64,000 bases of DNA from Engraulis encrasicolus (taxonomy: Eukaryota > Chordata > Actinopteri > Clupeiformes > Engraulidae). The notes under the pieces were generated by a model. That model was given only the letters and a program-made list of their open reading frames with translations. It made no database searches and was not told the DNA's origin. Location: positions 40,331,116 to 40,395,115 of the forward strand of contig NC_085865.1 of the NCBI RefSeq assembly GCF_034702125.1. Direction: 5' to 3'. Positions 11,601 through 26,200 of the stretch are shown in pieces. The position numbers and the translations under genes are program-made. How positions within the stretch are numbered: the stretch's first letter is position 1; every line of letters begins with the position of its first letter.

Positions 11601-14567
11601 TTTTCTTTGACACGGTAGTATGGCATTTAATCGTCGTGCTCCGTCGAAATTTGTGCAACCTTGTGGTTTATAAGGTGGTATTTGCTCGATTTTGAGTGCA
11701 ATAGTCGGGTTGTATCGAGTTGTTTTGTCAGGAATTGGTTTGCAACGCACAAAGGAGTCACGTGACTTTGCTTCAATCCGCCATTTTGTTGACTTTCTCT
11801 GTGCTTGGGATGGGCCTGAGAAGGCTGCAAGTGATGTGAACGGACACCAGGTGGCGAAGCTGAGTCTGTGATGTTAGCAATGTTGTGCAGAATGGGATTA
11901 GTAAGGGTCTACGTCCTTGTGCTGAAACAGCCATTCGTTTTACCACCACAGATGGCATTTAAGCAACATTTAGGAGAGTTGCAACCCAAAGCGCGTGTCA
12001 AGATGTATTTGTTATTGTCACTGTGTCTTGTTGCCAGACGCTGGAAGCATCGCCTTTTAGTTGTAACCCTATTTGCCGGTAGCTAGCCTACCCATACATC
12101 ACACGTCAACGTTGCGTTAATTACAGAATTCAGCGAACCCCCTCCCCAAGTCATGATGGGCACAGCTATCTTTTGCACCTTGCATTACTTTTAACCGGTT
12201 TTCATATTAACATGGCGAAGATGCGTTTGCTTAGTTTACAAACCTCTACAGTCGCTCCGGTATTCTCGCTGAATGAACCAGAGAACATGGCATTTCGTAA
12301 TGTATTCCTGTACATTTCCCTACAAATGTATTTCGCATAGCCTAGTGGCTGTATGTCTTGGTATGCGAAGGCGGCTGCTATGTGACAGCCCCGGGACTTG
12401 CGATATCCCCTTGTCAGTGCTGTGCGCACGTGTCCCCAGACCAGATAGTATTCTCTGCGCCTGAAGCTATGCGTGTAGTAGTTTTAAAAAGACACAGTAG
12501 CCTACAAAGCCGCCGTGCATGTCAATTTATAGGAAATGTAAAGAAATGCATGGTGTGTCTGCTAACATGACAGTTGTTGGTAGGTAGCATTTTAAGCTGT
12601 GTGTGCATAGTGCCTGCTGTCATAACAACCGATGCTGTGTCAAGTCTGTTCTTGTACAGTTTTTTCAATTGGATCATTTTGATGAGGCCATTTGCAATGG
12701 AAATGGAGATGCACTAAGTTGTAAACATGTGGATGCTCTGTTTTCTGTGTCTGCCCTATGTAAATAAGAAGGCCTTGCAGGTCTGTGCTCTGTCAAATCA
12801 ATAGTAACTCTGACATGCCTGCCTCTTTGACACAGTGCTTCCAATACAAGTGCATCTGTCAAGCTTGTTTGCCAGGTTGATGTTACTACATCATGCAGTG
12901 TATAATGCTATCATTACTTATCAGTGCTTGCAATGCCCTGTCAGGTGTAGCGTGAGATGGGTAAGACTTGGGTATTGAATAGGAAGGGTTAATGGAGGGA
13001 AGTTTATGATGCCGTTAGTGCATAAGTTTGCTTAATCTTTAAAAAAAATATTTGCCTGGGATGTGTATGATACTGGAGTTTGCCCACGTGGGGGTACTGT
13101 CGACAGAAGACTGCAGAGGTGTGTGTGTGTGTGTGTGAGAGAGAGTGAAAGGAAGGGACCATGAGCTGTGTACCTGAAGCAGTCTGGCATTAACTAGTTG
13201 TGTGAGCGAGCGAGAGAGACATCACATCCTCCATCATTCATTATCGTTGAATGAATCATTTGCCAAGACATTGTTCAACTCCCTCTACCCTGCAAATTAA
13301 CAGACTTCCTTGTTTCTTCATATCGGTGTTGGTTGTACTTTGTTGTTGACCGCGAACTGAGCATACCCCTAGTAGAACAGGTTTTATTGCTGATGTGTAT
13401 TATGTGGGTGTGGGTGTGTGTGTGTGTGTCCACCAAACCTGACTAGCATGTTCCCCATGGGGGTTATGTGTGCACGTCTGTGAGACGGAGCAAAGACATT
13501 TGAGCGCAGTCTGATTATTGTGTGTGAGAGCTTGCGCGAGAGCACCATGTGTGAGCTGCTGTAGTAATTGGGCCCTGTGTGTGTGACCGAGAGAGCAAGT
13601 CGACTGTAGCACTGACAATTAAGGCCTAGACTACAGTCAGTGCTGTTTCCTCTGCTCTGGGTACAACGTTTGAGCTGGCCAGTGTAAGCTTAGTTAGCAA
13701 AGTTTTGTGTGTATGTGTGGTGCCGCCGCCGTTACCCGGAGGGGGGTTGAAATACGGTGACTTTGATTCACCTTACTCATGATTGAGCCCAGATCGGATC
13801 AGATCTCATTCCGAGCAGAGGAGGAATATTTATGAGCTCGTTAAGCCGCCCGTTAGACGGAGCTAGTGTGTTAATTATGAGCCTGTTAACGATGGCTTAA
13901 TTATCCTATGCGAGCAGGCACAGCGATGCCCTCTCCCACGAGGGCACACACATGCACACATACCGCACTCACAGAGCTGGTCTACTCTAGTCTACCTAAG
14001 TGCAACCCCCGCAGGCCTATAGAATGAGTCCTGATTGTGAAGTGGTATTGTTGCAGTGTCCTGACAACCCACTTGGGTTGGTGTGCGTGCGTGTTGGGTT
14101 GTCTAGTTACTATGTAGATTTCTTGTTGTAGCATAGGCCTATTTGCCCCACCAAGAACAGAAAGCTTCTCTGGATATTTTAATGATCTTTCTTATTTATT
14201 GTCCTGTAGGCCCTCTGAGCTAGGCTATTGATTGTGGTGTAGTGGGATTGAAGCTTGGTAATGGCCATTGTAGATTTTCAATCTACTGGCATTTTAATGT
14301 AACTCTGTTCTGTACTTACGGAAAGAAATCAGGTTTGTTGTGCGTGCGTCTGCTCATGACCTGCTCTTGTTCACTCCAGGATGGTCCTGTTTTGAATCAA
14401 CTGTCCTCCCTCCATTCATAATGTTCGCCGTTTGCCCTAGATGCACAGCAGTCGCTCCTGGCCCCATGTGAACCTTTTCATACGCACACTGGACACACAC
14501 ACACACACACCGACATTAAGTGGCTGGCCAGCCTCATGTGAACCTGGTCATAAGCACACTGGATGGA

Positions 14568-14620
<53 letters not shown>

Positions 14621-17220
14621 GCACAGACATTAAGTGGCTGGCCAGCCCTATGTGAACCTTGTCATAAGCACACTCTGGATAGAAACACACACACACCCCT
14701 CTGGTCAGCCCAATGTGAACCTTTTCACAAACACGTAGATACACACACACACACACTCTCTGTAGCTGTGCAGCCAGCAGACGTCACGTGCGGTCCGGTA
14801 AGGGTTGCTGCTGCTTCTGCCACTGCTGGGAATAGCTGCTGCTGATGATGAGGTGGCTGGAGGCTGCTGGCTGCTGCCGCTGTCACCCGGGGCTAGACGG
14901 ATGGGAATGCCATCGCCGTGGGGACGCTCGGCTCAGGGTCACCAAAGCGCTACAGAGGTCACCAGCCATGGATTTATAACGGGAGGGGGACGGGGTGGGG
15001 GGGGGGGGGGTGGGGGGTGGGGGGTGGTGGTGTGGTTGGGAGATGAGTGTGCAAGTCATGATAAAAAATGGACGGCTTGATGGATTGATGGTTGGGTTAT
15101 GGAGTGCTGAAGACGAGAGGCTTACTTATATTTTAATGGTGGAAAAGTTTTTTTTTTTTATGTCCCCAGGAAAAGCAGTGTTGCGAGTGACTAATTTTGT
15201 TCTGTGTATTTTGTTTGTGCGTGTCAGTTGGTGTGCATTCGTTCGTGTTTATTATTCAAGAACAGATGCTTCGGGGGTGCGGGTGAGTCCTTTGTCCCCC
15301 TGTGCTCCCCAGAGTGAGTGTGTGTGTGTGTTATGTAACGCTCTCGGGGGATTTGTGCGAGGAGGCCGTATGTGATAATTGACTCCTGACCCACTGACCT
15401 GGGAGTGGGTGTTGAGTAGATCCCAGTCTATAACGTAGTCTTTTTCGAAGCAAGTATGATGAGTCGAGCACCTACACACATACATTGCTGCTCAATACAC
15501 AATCATTGTCGCACACACGCTCACACACACTGACCGGTAACTTACGCCTAGTCACACACACACAACACTACACACAAGAATGCACATGCACATGCACATA
15601 CACACGCCCCTCCCATATTTGGCATATGATTGTTAACCCAAACCGTGTCCAATCTGGCCCCACTCTGCTTGGAGTCCCCTGTTGTTTTTCCATGCGTCAT
15701 CATCGTCATCATGGTCATCATGATTAGGGCTGGGTATCGCAGCCATGTTCCTGTATCGATTCGATTTCAGTTCTTATGGCTTTGAATCGATTAATCGCCC
15801 TTCGATTCAATTCGTTCCCTTCTTGGTGCCAGGATTTCCCACAAAAGATGCTGTCGCCTGTTTTTATATAAAAAATGTCAAAGGGCTGTGGCTTGACCGT
15901 GTTGACCGATTGCTGATTTGTAATAAGTAGGCCTAGGCCTAATTGACTAATACCTACTGGGTATTTTCTATAGACCTAAATTAAACAAAAAGGAAAAAAA
16001 AGAAAAAGAACCAAATAATCGATTTTTTGCCCTGTGAATCGATAATGTGAATTTCAAATGAAATCGATCGATTAAATCGAGTATTTTATCCAGCCCTAAT
16101 CATGATCCACTATGATCCCGTCCCCCATGTTGTTTTAATTCCATCCCCCCTGCACTTCCTCCTGCATGCGCTGTCTCGTCTTGTACTCATTATGTTGAGG
16201 TGTGTGTGGTTGAGGGGGAATGACCACACTGGTCAGATATGTAACTTAGTGTGCTTTTCCCCCCTCTGACAGCAATTTCACCCTCTCTGAGTCTCGCACA
16301 CACACTTAAAAACGCGCACCCACATGTAGCCTAGGCTAAAAGATGTGTGTGTCATTGCTATCTGATAGGGGTGTAGCGATATCCAACCGAACCGACGTAT
16401 CGTACCGAAAAGACCTGTACCGAACCGAACAGTGCCATACCGAAAGGTTGACTAAAAGGCTAAAACTTGTTCATGTTTTTACATTATGCTGCTACTACAT
16501 GCAGAGGCTCGTGCAGAACCCTGAGAGAGAATGCAAGAAAAAACAGGTGTAGAGGCTTGGTCTTTGTGAAACCTTGAGGAGAAAGTTTCTTACACTGATG
16601 AAATCTCCGACCCAAAGTAGCAGGTTGAATGTATTTCTTTTTTTGTTTGTATTTTGACAATTTTTTTGTGAAATTAACAACGTGCTGAGGAAGAAAATAG
16701 TTTTCTATTTTGTTCCCATATACTGTACCGAAAATGTACCGAACCGTGACCCCAAAAACCGAGGTACGTACCGAACCGTGATTTTTGTGTACCGTTACAC
16801 CCCTACTATCTGAGTAGTTATGTTCCGAGTCTGCATGTTTAGATGGTCAGTGTTTGTTTGTAAATGTGTGTTCTTGACAGACTAGAGAGGGCAAAGGACA
16901 TGTGTTTACTTTCACAGCCCTGGTCAGGTCTGGTCTAGTGCGTGTACTGTCACTGCGTGTCTGTGTCTCACGGTGTGTGTGCATGTTTGCACATGTCTGC
17001 ATGAGCTATTGAATCTGTGCTGTAGAGGGTTAGCAGACAGACATAGGGTGTGTCTTTCCAAATGGTTGGTAAACACAGAAACGTTACTCTGTTTATTTCT
17101 GAAATCGTGTTGTAACCTTGTTGTAAACTTAAAAGAGCTGTTGCAGTGGTCAATGTTTTCCCCACCCCCACCAAAAAATCAATCACCCGTATGTCCTCAC
17201 ACATTCATAGATGTAGAAGG

Positions 17221-17296
<76 letters not shown>

Positions 17297-20200
17297 GGGT
17301 TAGTTTTGTTACGGTGAGTGGGCTTGAATGGGGAAGTGAAACCAGTTGTGTGTCAATGTGGAGGTTATAGCTGTTAAGATTCCTTGAAAGTAATGAAGGG
17401 GGCCTAAAGTGAAGTGTTTTTTTCTTTGCTGTTGCTGTAACATGTGGTGATTAGGGATGGCGAAAATTGAAAACACTCTTAACCGGCAACTGAGACTCAT
17501 TAACCGGTGGTTAACCGGTAATCATAAATTATACAACGTTCGCGTGCCTGATATGCACAGCACTGATTTTTTTTTTACATTTCATCTTTCACATAAGCCT
17601 TTTTTTTTTGCTACGCAGACAAGGACCTGCCATGTCCATCCACTGTTGCCAGATGGAATATGCTGAATTATCGTACTAAAACCTCAAAATTATCGTTTTT
17701 TTGGGAGGAAATTATTATTATTATTATTATTACTACAACAACAACCGGTTAACCGGTGGCAGAAATTTTTAACCGGTCAAGCTTAACGTTGATCCGTTCG
17801 ACTATCAGTTAAACGGTTACCGGTTAACATCCCTAGTGGTGATGAGATCAGTGAACCAGGTGAGGCGGCTGGTCAGGTGCAGACATGTCTACCGTACTGG
17901 TATGGTTACCTGGAAGTCATGAAAGAGGCATGCGTACTAGAAGCTGTTGCAGATGCTGGATATTGCGGGGGATGTACTAAGTGTCAACAGCACATGATTT
18001 GCAGCACATCCCCTGCTGTATCGCTGCACGGCTTTTGGCGTTTACATAGTGTGTTTTTTATTTATGTACGAATGGCACACCACCATGCATGTTAAAAGAT
18101 GATAAGCTTGGGTCTGGTGGGGACCTGTCTTCCACAGTGGTTTGGATACCTGGAAATCTGAAGAGATTTAGCACAGATCACTCAAACTGCTTCAGCTAGT
18201 GGTGATGCAAGTTGGATTTTGCGTTTCTGTAGCAGTGATCTCTCCTCTGTGCACTACAGTTCAGCTTTTGCCGTTTCTATATGGTGGATTTTCTTCATTA
18301 ATGTATGAGTGCAACGCCACTGCTTGCCAGAAGATAAGGATAAGCTCATTACTAGACTACTAAGTTAACATGAGAACTTAAAGGCCTAGTGGATTTTGAA
18401 ATATTCATAAAACTGTGTGGGAGGAGCATTTTAATGCTCAGGCTTTGAAATGAAATGCATTCTTTCTATATGGTCTTGCTATAGGGTATTCTCACTCATC
18501 ATGGGACTTCCTGCAACATGGGCTAACTCCTGTGAACGGAAGAGTGTCACTGTAACACTAGCCCATTAACTTATGATCAGGATTGCACTGATGCTGTCCT
18601 AGGTCTCTGATGGGCTCTATCCGAGCTGAGATGGTGATGGTTGTTTCTTGTAAGCTTAATTATGTCTGGTTTATGAAACAACACTAGTTGACATTGAGGC
18701 TGAGAGCTAAGTGAAAGGGAAGATGTGTGTTTTGATCAGATTCCAGATTGATGACACTGCATGTGAGGGCAAATATGGGCACATGCTAGCTGGACATGCT
18801 AGCTCAAATAACTTTTGCTTACGGCCGTTAGAAACTGGTCTGCCCCTGCTTGGTCTTTTCAGGCTTTGTCATTCAGCCTTTGTCTTTGTATTGGCCGCTC
18901 AGTAGTAGTAGACGGTATTTAAAGTGTTGTAAAACTCCTACACACAGACACCAGACTTGTAATGTGCTTTCTACCGTGGAGACTGGAGAAGCCAAGTATA
19001 TTTATCGCTTTGCTGATAATGGTCGTTTTATTATACCCGGGGCATTTCTTTCCACTATAAAGTCACAAAGGTGACATTGTCGCCTGGAACAAATGCCAGG
19101 CCACCAAGTGAATATATAGGCTTTATGATGAACGACTAATTTATATGTAAAAGACATGCTACTCTATCCAACTTATGTCCAGGGAGCACAATCGCCTGAG
19201 TCCCCAGGCTCAAATGAGTTTAGCCTGTAACGAGGCGACTTGCCCGTAAAAATAATTGATGTGTCAAGGCTGCAGGACTCTTAGCAGGAGTAAGGGTTAT
19301 TCACAAAGCACTTTGGAAGTCACAGGGAGCTTGAAAAGTAGGGCACAAGACTCCCTAATTCACAAATATCTATTCACTGGGGATTGTGAAGAAGCAGTTT
19401 GCATTATTCCATGTGAATGAATTAAAAAAAAATACTGTGTGACTTTGAGAACTATAGTGTGAATTGGCAAATGTGTTGGCTGGAAGGCATGCGGTATCGC
19501 AAGCCCCCTTCCAAAATAATCGCTGAAGCCTAGCCTAAATGTTGTCTTGATGCTAGAACTTACAAACCCAATCCTGGAGCTATTTATGGCTGTTGGTTGC
19601 TTGCGAAGTCTGTTTATTACTTGGGAAGTCTGTTTATTGGCTGCTTTGAGTTCTTTTTTACCTATGTCACCTGTTGGTTAATTTGTGTTGCTTTGTGGTG
19701 CTCATGCAGGCGCTCTAACGCTCACCTGCTACTCTGCTAATTATTGTGACTGCCACCCAGCTTGTTGTCAACTGCCATGGCACAAGGCTCTTAACACACT
19801 CTTTAACCTTGCCTAGTCACTTCACATCTCTCTCCCATCTGGCAGGTGTATTGTTATAGGGATGGTTATGGTTAACTGTCCTACCAGAGATTCTCTCTCT
19901 CTCTGGTCCTACTCTGTTGCAGGTAAAAAGTGGTCACCAATAGTGATGGCCCACTGGAACTGGAGCAGAGCTTACTCGTGGGTCACCCAGCATGTAGCCC
20001 TACCAGCTTATGCCAACGTCACTGGTTCTTAATTGAGCGTAATTAAGATTCCTTATATAGATAACTTGGGTTCCTGTTTACAAACATTTGCAATGTGAGG
20101 AAGGGCAAGATGCTAAGTAGCCAACCACGTGAGTGCATTTTTTGAGTGGCGGCTGTTTCCAACAATCAGAGGTTGAAGAGGGACCCCTGGCTACTCGCGC

Positions 20201-23200
20201 AGACGGGGATTGTTGACGAACGTTAAACCCATAAGAGCAGGTGTAAGGTAAGCGTACCCATTAAGCCCACCAAAATCTAAATTTCTTTATTTTTCAATCA
20301 TCTTCACACAATTTTTTTGTGAAATGATTTCTTAAATAGTAAGATTTACCTCTCTTCTCAATGTTTATCACTGAATTGATGAATATTTCAAAGTACAATA
20401 GGAAGATTTTTTACGAGAAAAGTGAAAAGTCTGAATGGGCTTAAATGGTACCTTTGGTACCATTTAAGCCCACTTGTTATTTCTCTATCAAAATACGTGG
20501 TGAGGTGTGTGAGTTGAGTTTAAACAGTGTAGCCTACATGGCATAAATGGTTTCAGATCAAAATATTCTTCCAAAATGTAAGATTTGCTAAAAAAATAAT
20601 GCATAAAACCAAATTAAACATTACAGCATCTCTTACTTCATATACTTAATAAAATTCTTCATCCAAACAGAGAAATTTATTTTTTCTTATTGATTATTGT
20701 TAGTTCATTACATTACGCCTTTTTGACCTACTACTTCAGATTGTACAGCACTTTTTATGTCCCTCAAAGGCATTTTTCATTAGCATGCATGCCAACTTGC
20801 ATTCATTTCAATGGGGTGTACCATTTAAGCCCACCTTGTACCCATTAAGCCCGCCTATACAAAAAGCTATTTTATGGAAATAATCAACTCCACAAAAACA
20901 TTTCATGATGCATTTCTTTAAAGATCAATGCCAAACAAACTGGAATATGCTTAGAATTCATACCTAACCACCTTAAGTCTTACGGTAGAGTAAGATAAAG
21001 ATGGTGTGTGGTTGTATCAAGAGAATATCTGCGTTTGTTCGCTCATAAAACACATCTTTCCATTTGAAGGGAAATGCTATAATTTAGTAAAACACTGCAT
21101 GTATATATATATAAAAATCATTACATTTACCTCTTAGTTCACTAAATATGAAAGTATTTTCAAAATATTTTACTTAAACTAGCTGAAATTCTATGATTTC
21201 TGACATGTCCCAAAACAGCAAAGTTTTGAGGCAACTTCTTGTCAGTAGTCCTGAGACTGGGTTCACTTGGACGGGGATAACTCCACGATAAAACATGTGA
21301 TTTGTTTGCAATAAAAAGCATTTTGTCAGTTACTAAACCCTTTAATTGGATAGGGTGATGAACAACAAAATTCACCTTTTCCCTTTCTTTAAATTGACCT
21401 CAAAGTTGAAAGTGGGCTTAAAGGGTACATGGGCTTAATGGGTACGCTTACCTTAGCCATGCAAAGTTATATTGAAGATGTTCGGGGGGTTATTGATGTA
21501 TTTTTACTTTTCCGATGATTGAACAGCTGCACCTCGAGCACAGCAAAAGTCTTCAGGCTACCAAGCATGATGCCACTATTGGCAGTGCACTGGCTTTTGA
21601 CAGGAGTATGTCCACACACACTGGAAGCACGGCCCAAACACCCTGTAATTTAGTCGATGGGAAGTCTGGATAGGCTGGTGTGTTTTAAGCGAGCGAGGCT
21701 ACCTGGTTAATTTTTCATGCGAATGCAGCTCCTTCTCTAATAAAAGATTAATCTCAGGGTACACACAGGCGTAGCAGTTTGTGTGTCAGGCCAGGTGTCA
21801 GTGAGTTCATGCCAATGGGCTATATTAATCTGGGTGTTTTTTTGGTAGGTTTGTGTTTGTGGTGCACATCAAGGTGCTATTACTGTCTGTGTTTATTTAT
21901 TATTCATCATTCTAGTTTGGTATTTCAATGTAAAGGATGTGATTGGTGATTTACTGTGTGGTAGGATGTAGTGGTTTTGGGTGTGTGCCTGCCTTTGTTG
22001 GGAATGGCTGTATATAGGCCCCTGGACTGTGTGCATGTTTGAAGATGGCCCATATTCAAGGTGTGTCACTTGACTGTACTGCACTACGTAATTTATGACT
22101 TGGCCTGGCATGGACCTCACTCAGCATCAGGAAAAGCAGAAATGTAGAAGATAACGTTTGACACACCCAGGTAACACAATCATAAATTAGTCTGAGTGTG
22201 TTGAAGTGCGTCCAAATACTTAACTTGATAGGTTCTCAGTTGAACACTGTTGGTATTGAATTTAAAGCATTATTTTATGCTGGGAGGTTGGCTAACCTGG
22301 CTGTCTTGTCTAACAAGAAGGCCTATAATGCTGTATAACTGTATCGTGTACAGTCAAAGCTAGCAAGATGGGCTTTATCCTGTCTAGCTAGTGTGCTGCT
22401 GCAGTCTGCAAGTAGTGTGCGCGTGTGTGACCGCATTTCTCCAGTCACCAAACATTTAAGAAAATCATGAAATGTCAATGTTCCTCTGAAGTGCTTGTGA
22501 CAAAACTAGCAAGTCAGAGTGCACTTCATTATGTTAATTATTTTCGATTGCATTTATGGTGTCAAAGCACTGAAACCACATGCAAATACCACTGTTGTGC
22601 ATGATTAAGCCTAGCAACTGCTAAATTCTAGTCCTCTCTTAAACTTAAACTGGCGGCACCAAGACAAGGGAGTGTATTTGACTCCACACGCACTGATTAG
22701 GCTCTCGATTCAGAATATGAGTTTCACTTTCATTTTGAGTAATCGCACAGGCCACGGCGCTCTCAGTTTCTATCGTCTGCAACAGGCACGCAAAAGCACT
22801 GAAACTCCTGTTGTCGACATAAACTCTCATTTTTCTGGTGTGCACAAGATAAGTTGGTGGAGAGTCCTAACTGAGCTGAGATACAGCCATTACCATGTAG
22901 ACTACAACTCCCACACCCACACTCTCCCTATCTCCTGACCACAGGCAGAGGTTGCGGCTCTTCAAGACTAGTCACTGATCTCTGTGTGGGTGTTGTGGTG
23001 GGTTCACTCTCGGGCAATCAGAGAAAAAAATGTCGGATAAGATGCATAGATGGGTTAAAGTCCACAAGCCTATGTTCTCCCTAACCCCTGTCTAGTCACA
23101 CCCTGCATGACCTCTTCCAGCGGCACTCCTTTTGTGTGTGTGCGTGCGCATGTTCGTTTTCATTCATTTGCACATGTGGTTTGCAGTAGCAAGCACATCA

Positions 23201-26200
23201 CAGAACCTCACCAGCACAGCCACCACAATCATGACAAAGCTAGCTTTAGCCTCGAAACTAACATGCCACATATTTTTAATGAATAAAAGACATGTACCAT
23301 GCAGTCGTATACCATTCTGTGTACAGTTTTTTTTGTCATTTGTCTCCATGTAGTTGTCTTGCATCTTATGTCTGGCTAATGAGTTAACCAGGTAGATCAC
23401 CAGTATTGCATCATCGCGGCAAAGCAACAATCACCCTTTTGTTAACACACCACTCATTGGCAGTGTGAGGACCTTGCAGTCCTGTGTTATCCTATGCTCT
23501 GTCTTGTATTTTAATAGCTCACTAGGTGTGTGTGTGTGTGTGTGTGTGTGCGCCCATTTTAGCTTTCATTTAGAGAGTTGAAGATGGAGACAGGGTGTGA
23601 GGGAGAGACAGGGTAGGATTAGCATATGACTCGGGTCAGCTGCCAGACTCAAACCTGTGTCCCCATGGGCATGCAAGCCCAGATGTGGTGGGGCTTAGCG
23701 CACTGTGCCACACCGCCCCTACTTCACCATTTTTATTAATGTACCACAACTTGTGCTGTGTTATTCAAGTTGCCTCCGTCCTCTCCTGCTCCTTGTAATT
23801 GGCTTGCGCTCCTTGCTGTTTTTACTGGTCTGGGGTGCATTTCTGAAATGGGTAGTTGCTAACGATGTTACCTACTTTGTTGGTTACAATGCAGTTTCCC
23901 GTTGCTAACTGCTAACAACTAAGTTTTCCAGAAATGCACCCCTGTATTCACAAGGTAGTTGATTCAAAGGTCAAGTCATTGTGTGTCTGTGTTGTGGAAG
24001 TTTCATTTCTGAACAAGTGTCCTGCAGTTACATACTATCCAAGACGCACAAAACCAACATGGCCTGCTTGCACATATGTGAGACGTTGCTGGACACAGTA
24101 CATTACACACACGCGCGCGCACGCACACACACGCATTGAGGGCTGGAGACCGCCTTGGGGCTCTGTTTCTCATGAAATTGACGCCCCTGGAGGGTTTTTG
24201 CCAGAGCCAGTTCTGTTGTGCAACATGATTTCATCATCATTGCAGCGTGCTGGAAATACTGTGTGTAGTGGGACTGTGTGCAGTTTCAGTTTGCTATGAC
24301 TGACTATTCATTCCCCTTTCTTTGAGCATGATGTGCTGTTTGGGGGCTCAGGCTTTGAGCTACTGTTTTTGTTTGTTTGTTCGTTTGTTTCCAATCGAAT
24401 TTTAGTGGAGGAGATGGAGTAATGGTGGTATAACGTCAGAAAAAAATGAACACAGCTAGTGGTGTACTTGTCACTTACGGTACCGTAACGGGCCACTTTT
24501 AATTTGTTTAATTTTCCTCTGTAATATTAACTTCTTGGGTTTTGATTACACAGAATGACAAGCGGCCTATGGTATGCTGCAAGTAGACTTTGAACAAGAG
24601 CAGGTTAAGCTTAACCGTTTTAAATGGTTTTATTTTTGTACAACACTCTATTCTCCATTCGTAAGCTTCATTCTCCATTCCATTTTCCATTCCAAGCCCT
24701 GTGGAAAGCATATTGGCACAGGAGCAGGTTAGAGAAAGGCACAGTTGGTCACCGCATCTGCATGCAGGCTGAAGTGTGAGGGAGGTGATGTGGTCATTTC
24801 TATACCCCTGCTGTGTGGCAGCTGACCCTCATTCTCACACCTGCAGGATGTAAGCCAAGGGGGGGAGGGGTGGGAGTTGTAAACAGTACTGCACTCCCAC
24901 ACCACAATAATAACAACAAAGCTTTGACTCTTGTTTGTTGACCTGGTGCCCCACACTTCCCTCTTCAATATACCCGAAGATTTCCATGCCACGTTTTGGT
25001 GTTAACGCACCAGTTTAATTCTAACTCAACAGAAATTAAACCCCATTCATTTTCAATGGGGTTTCATTTCTGGTTATTTAGAATTAAACTGGTGAGCTAG
25101 CGCCAAAACGTGGCATGGAAATCTACAGGGTATATTGAAGAGTGAAGTGTGGGGTACCAGGTCAACAAACAAGAACAGCTGACAGCAAAGCATCAAGGAT
25201 ATCTGGGCTTCCATAACTCCCATGCACTGTTTTTGCCATTGACTTCAATGTTAAACGCATCATGGCCATTATGAAGACAGAGAATGTCCTAACCAAGTAT
25301 TGACCATTGCATGTTATGTAGAAAGTACCAAATTTCAACTGATTTAATGTGACCCGAATTTTGATGAAGAAAAATGTGATTTTATAACAATATTCTAATA
25401 ATGCGAATTCCCCAATTCATGGGTTTTATGAGCTGGAAGGCCAACATATATAAAAAGAAAAAAAAATAATGATTGGAATAGTTAAAAAACTGGGCCATGA
25501 ATCTACAATCCATGACAGTTTAACATTATTGATGGAATTATGGAAATAAATCAACTTTTTCATGGTATTCTAATAAGAAGGCCTGGAGCTGTATGTACGT
25601 TTGCCCTTAAAGGATTTATCCGGAGTTGGAACAAATTTGCCTGTTTTTTGCATGTTTGGGATGAAATACAGTCACTCTAGAGCAAAATCAAGGCAAAAGG
25701 ATGCGTTTTGAGAAAGTTTGATAATATCACGTTAGCCTCGTTAGCCATATCAGCTATGCAATATGAAAGATGCGGGCATCGTTTTTCGGCGGTTACACAC
25801 ATTTCAAAAACACAACATTTTAAAGTCTTGCACAACTCAAAACAACGTCACACTTACCTCGTAATATGTTGAGGGTATCCACACATAAACCGAAGTGTCC
25901 AAAGTCCTTCGTGTATTCTTGAAAGGTCTGCAGAATGTGTTTTGTGAAGCTACTACCTTGAGAATATCTAAATTACGGTCAAGACAACTATTTGACACTA
26001 AAGCCCACCAAGTAGATTGCCGAGTGCGTCGCACCATCAGCTATGATTATTTCCATAGCGAGTAACCACAGCTGATGGTGCGACGCACTCGGCAATCTCC
26101 TTTGTGGACTTTTGTGTCAAATAGTTTCATGGCCGTAATTGTAGATATTGTCAAGGTAGTAGCTTCACAAAACACATTCTGCAGACCTTTCAAGAATACA

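Noticed and set aside
14478..14845. Open frames over the CA-rich minisatellite on both strands
   Set aside because: (CA)n reads as His-Thr and (TG)n as Cys-Val without stops; these are repeat artefacts.
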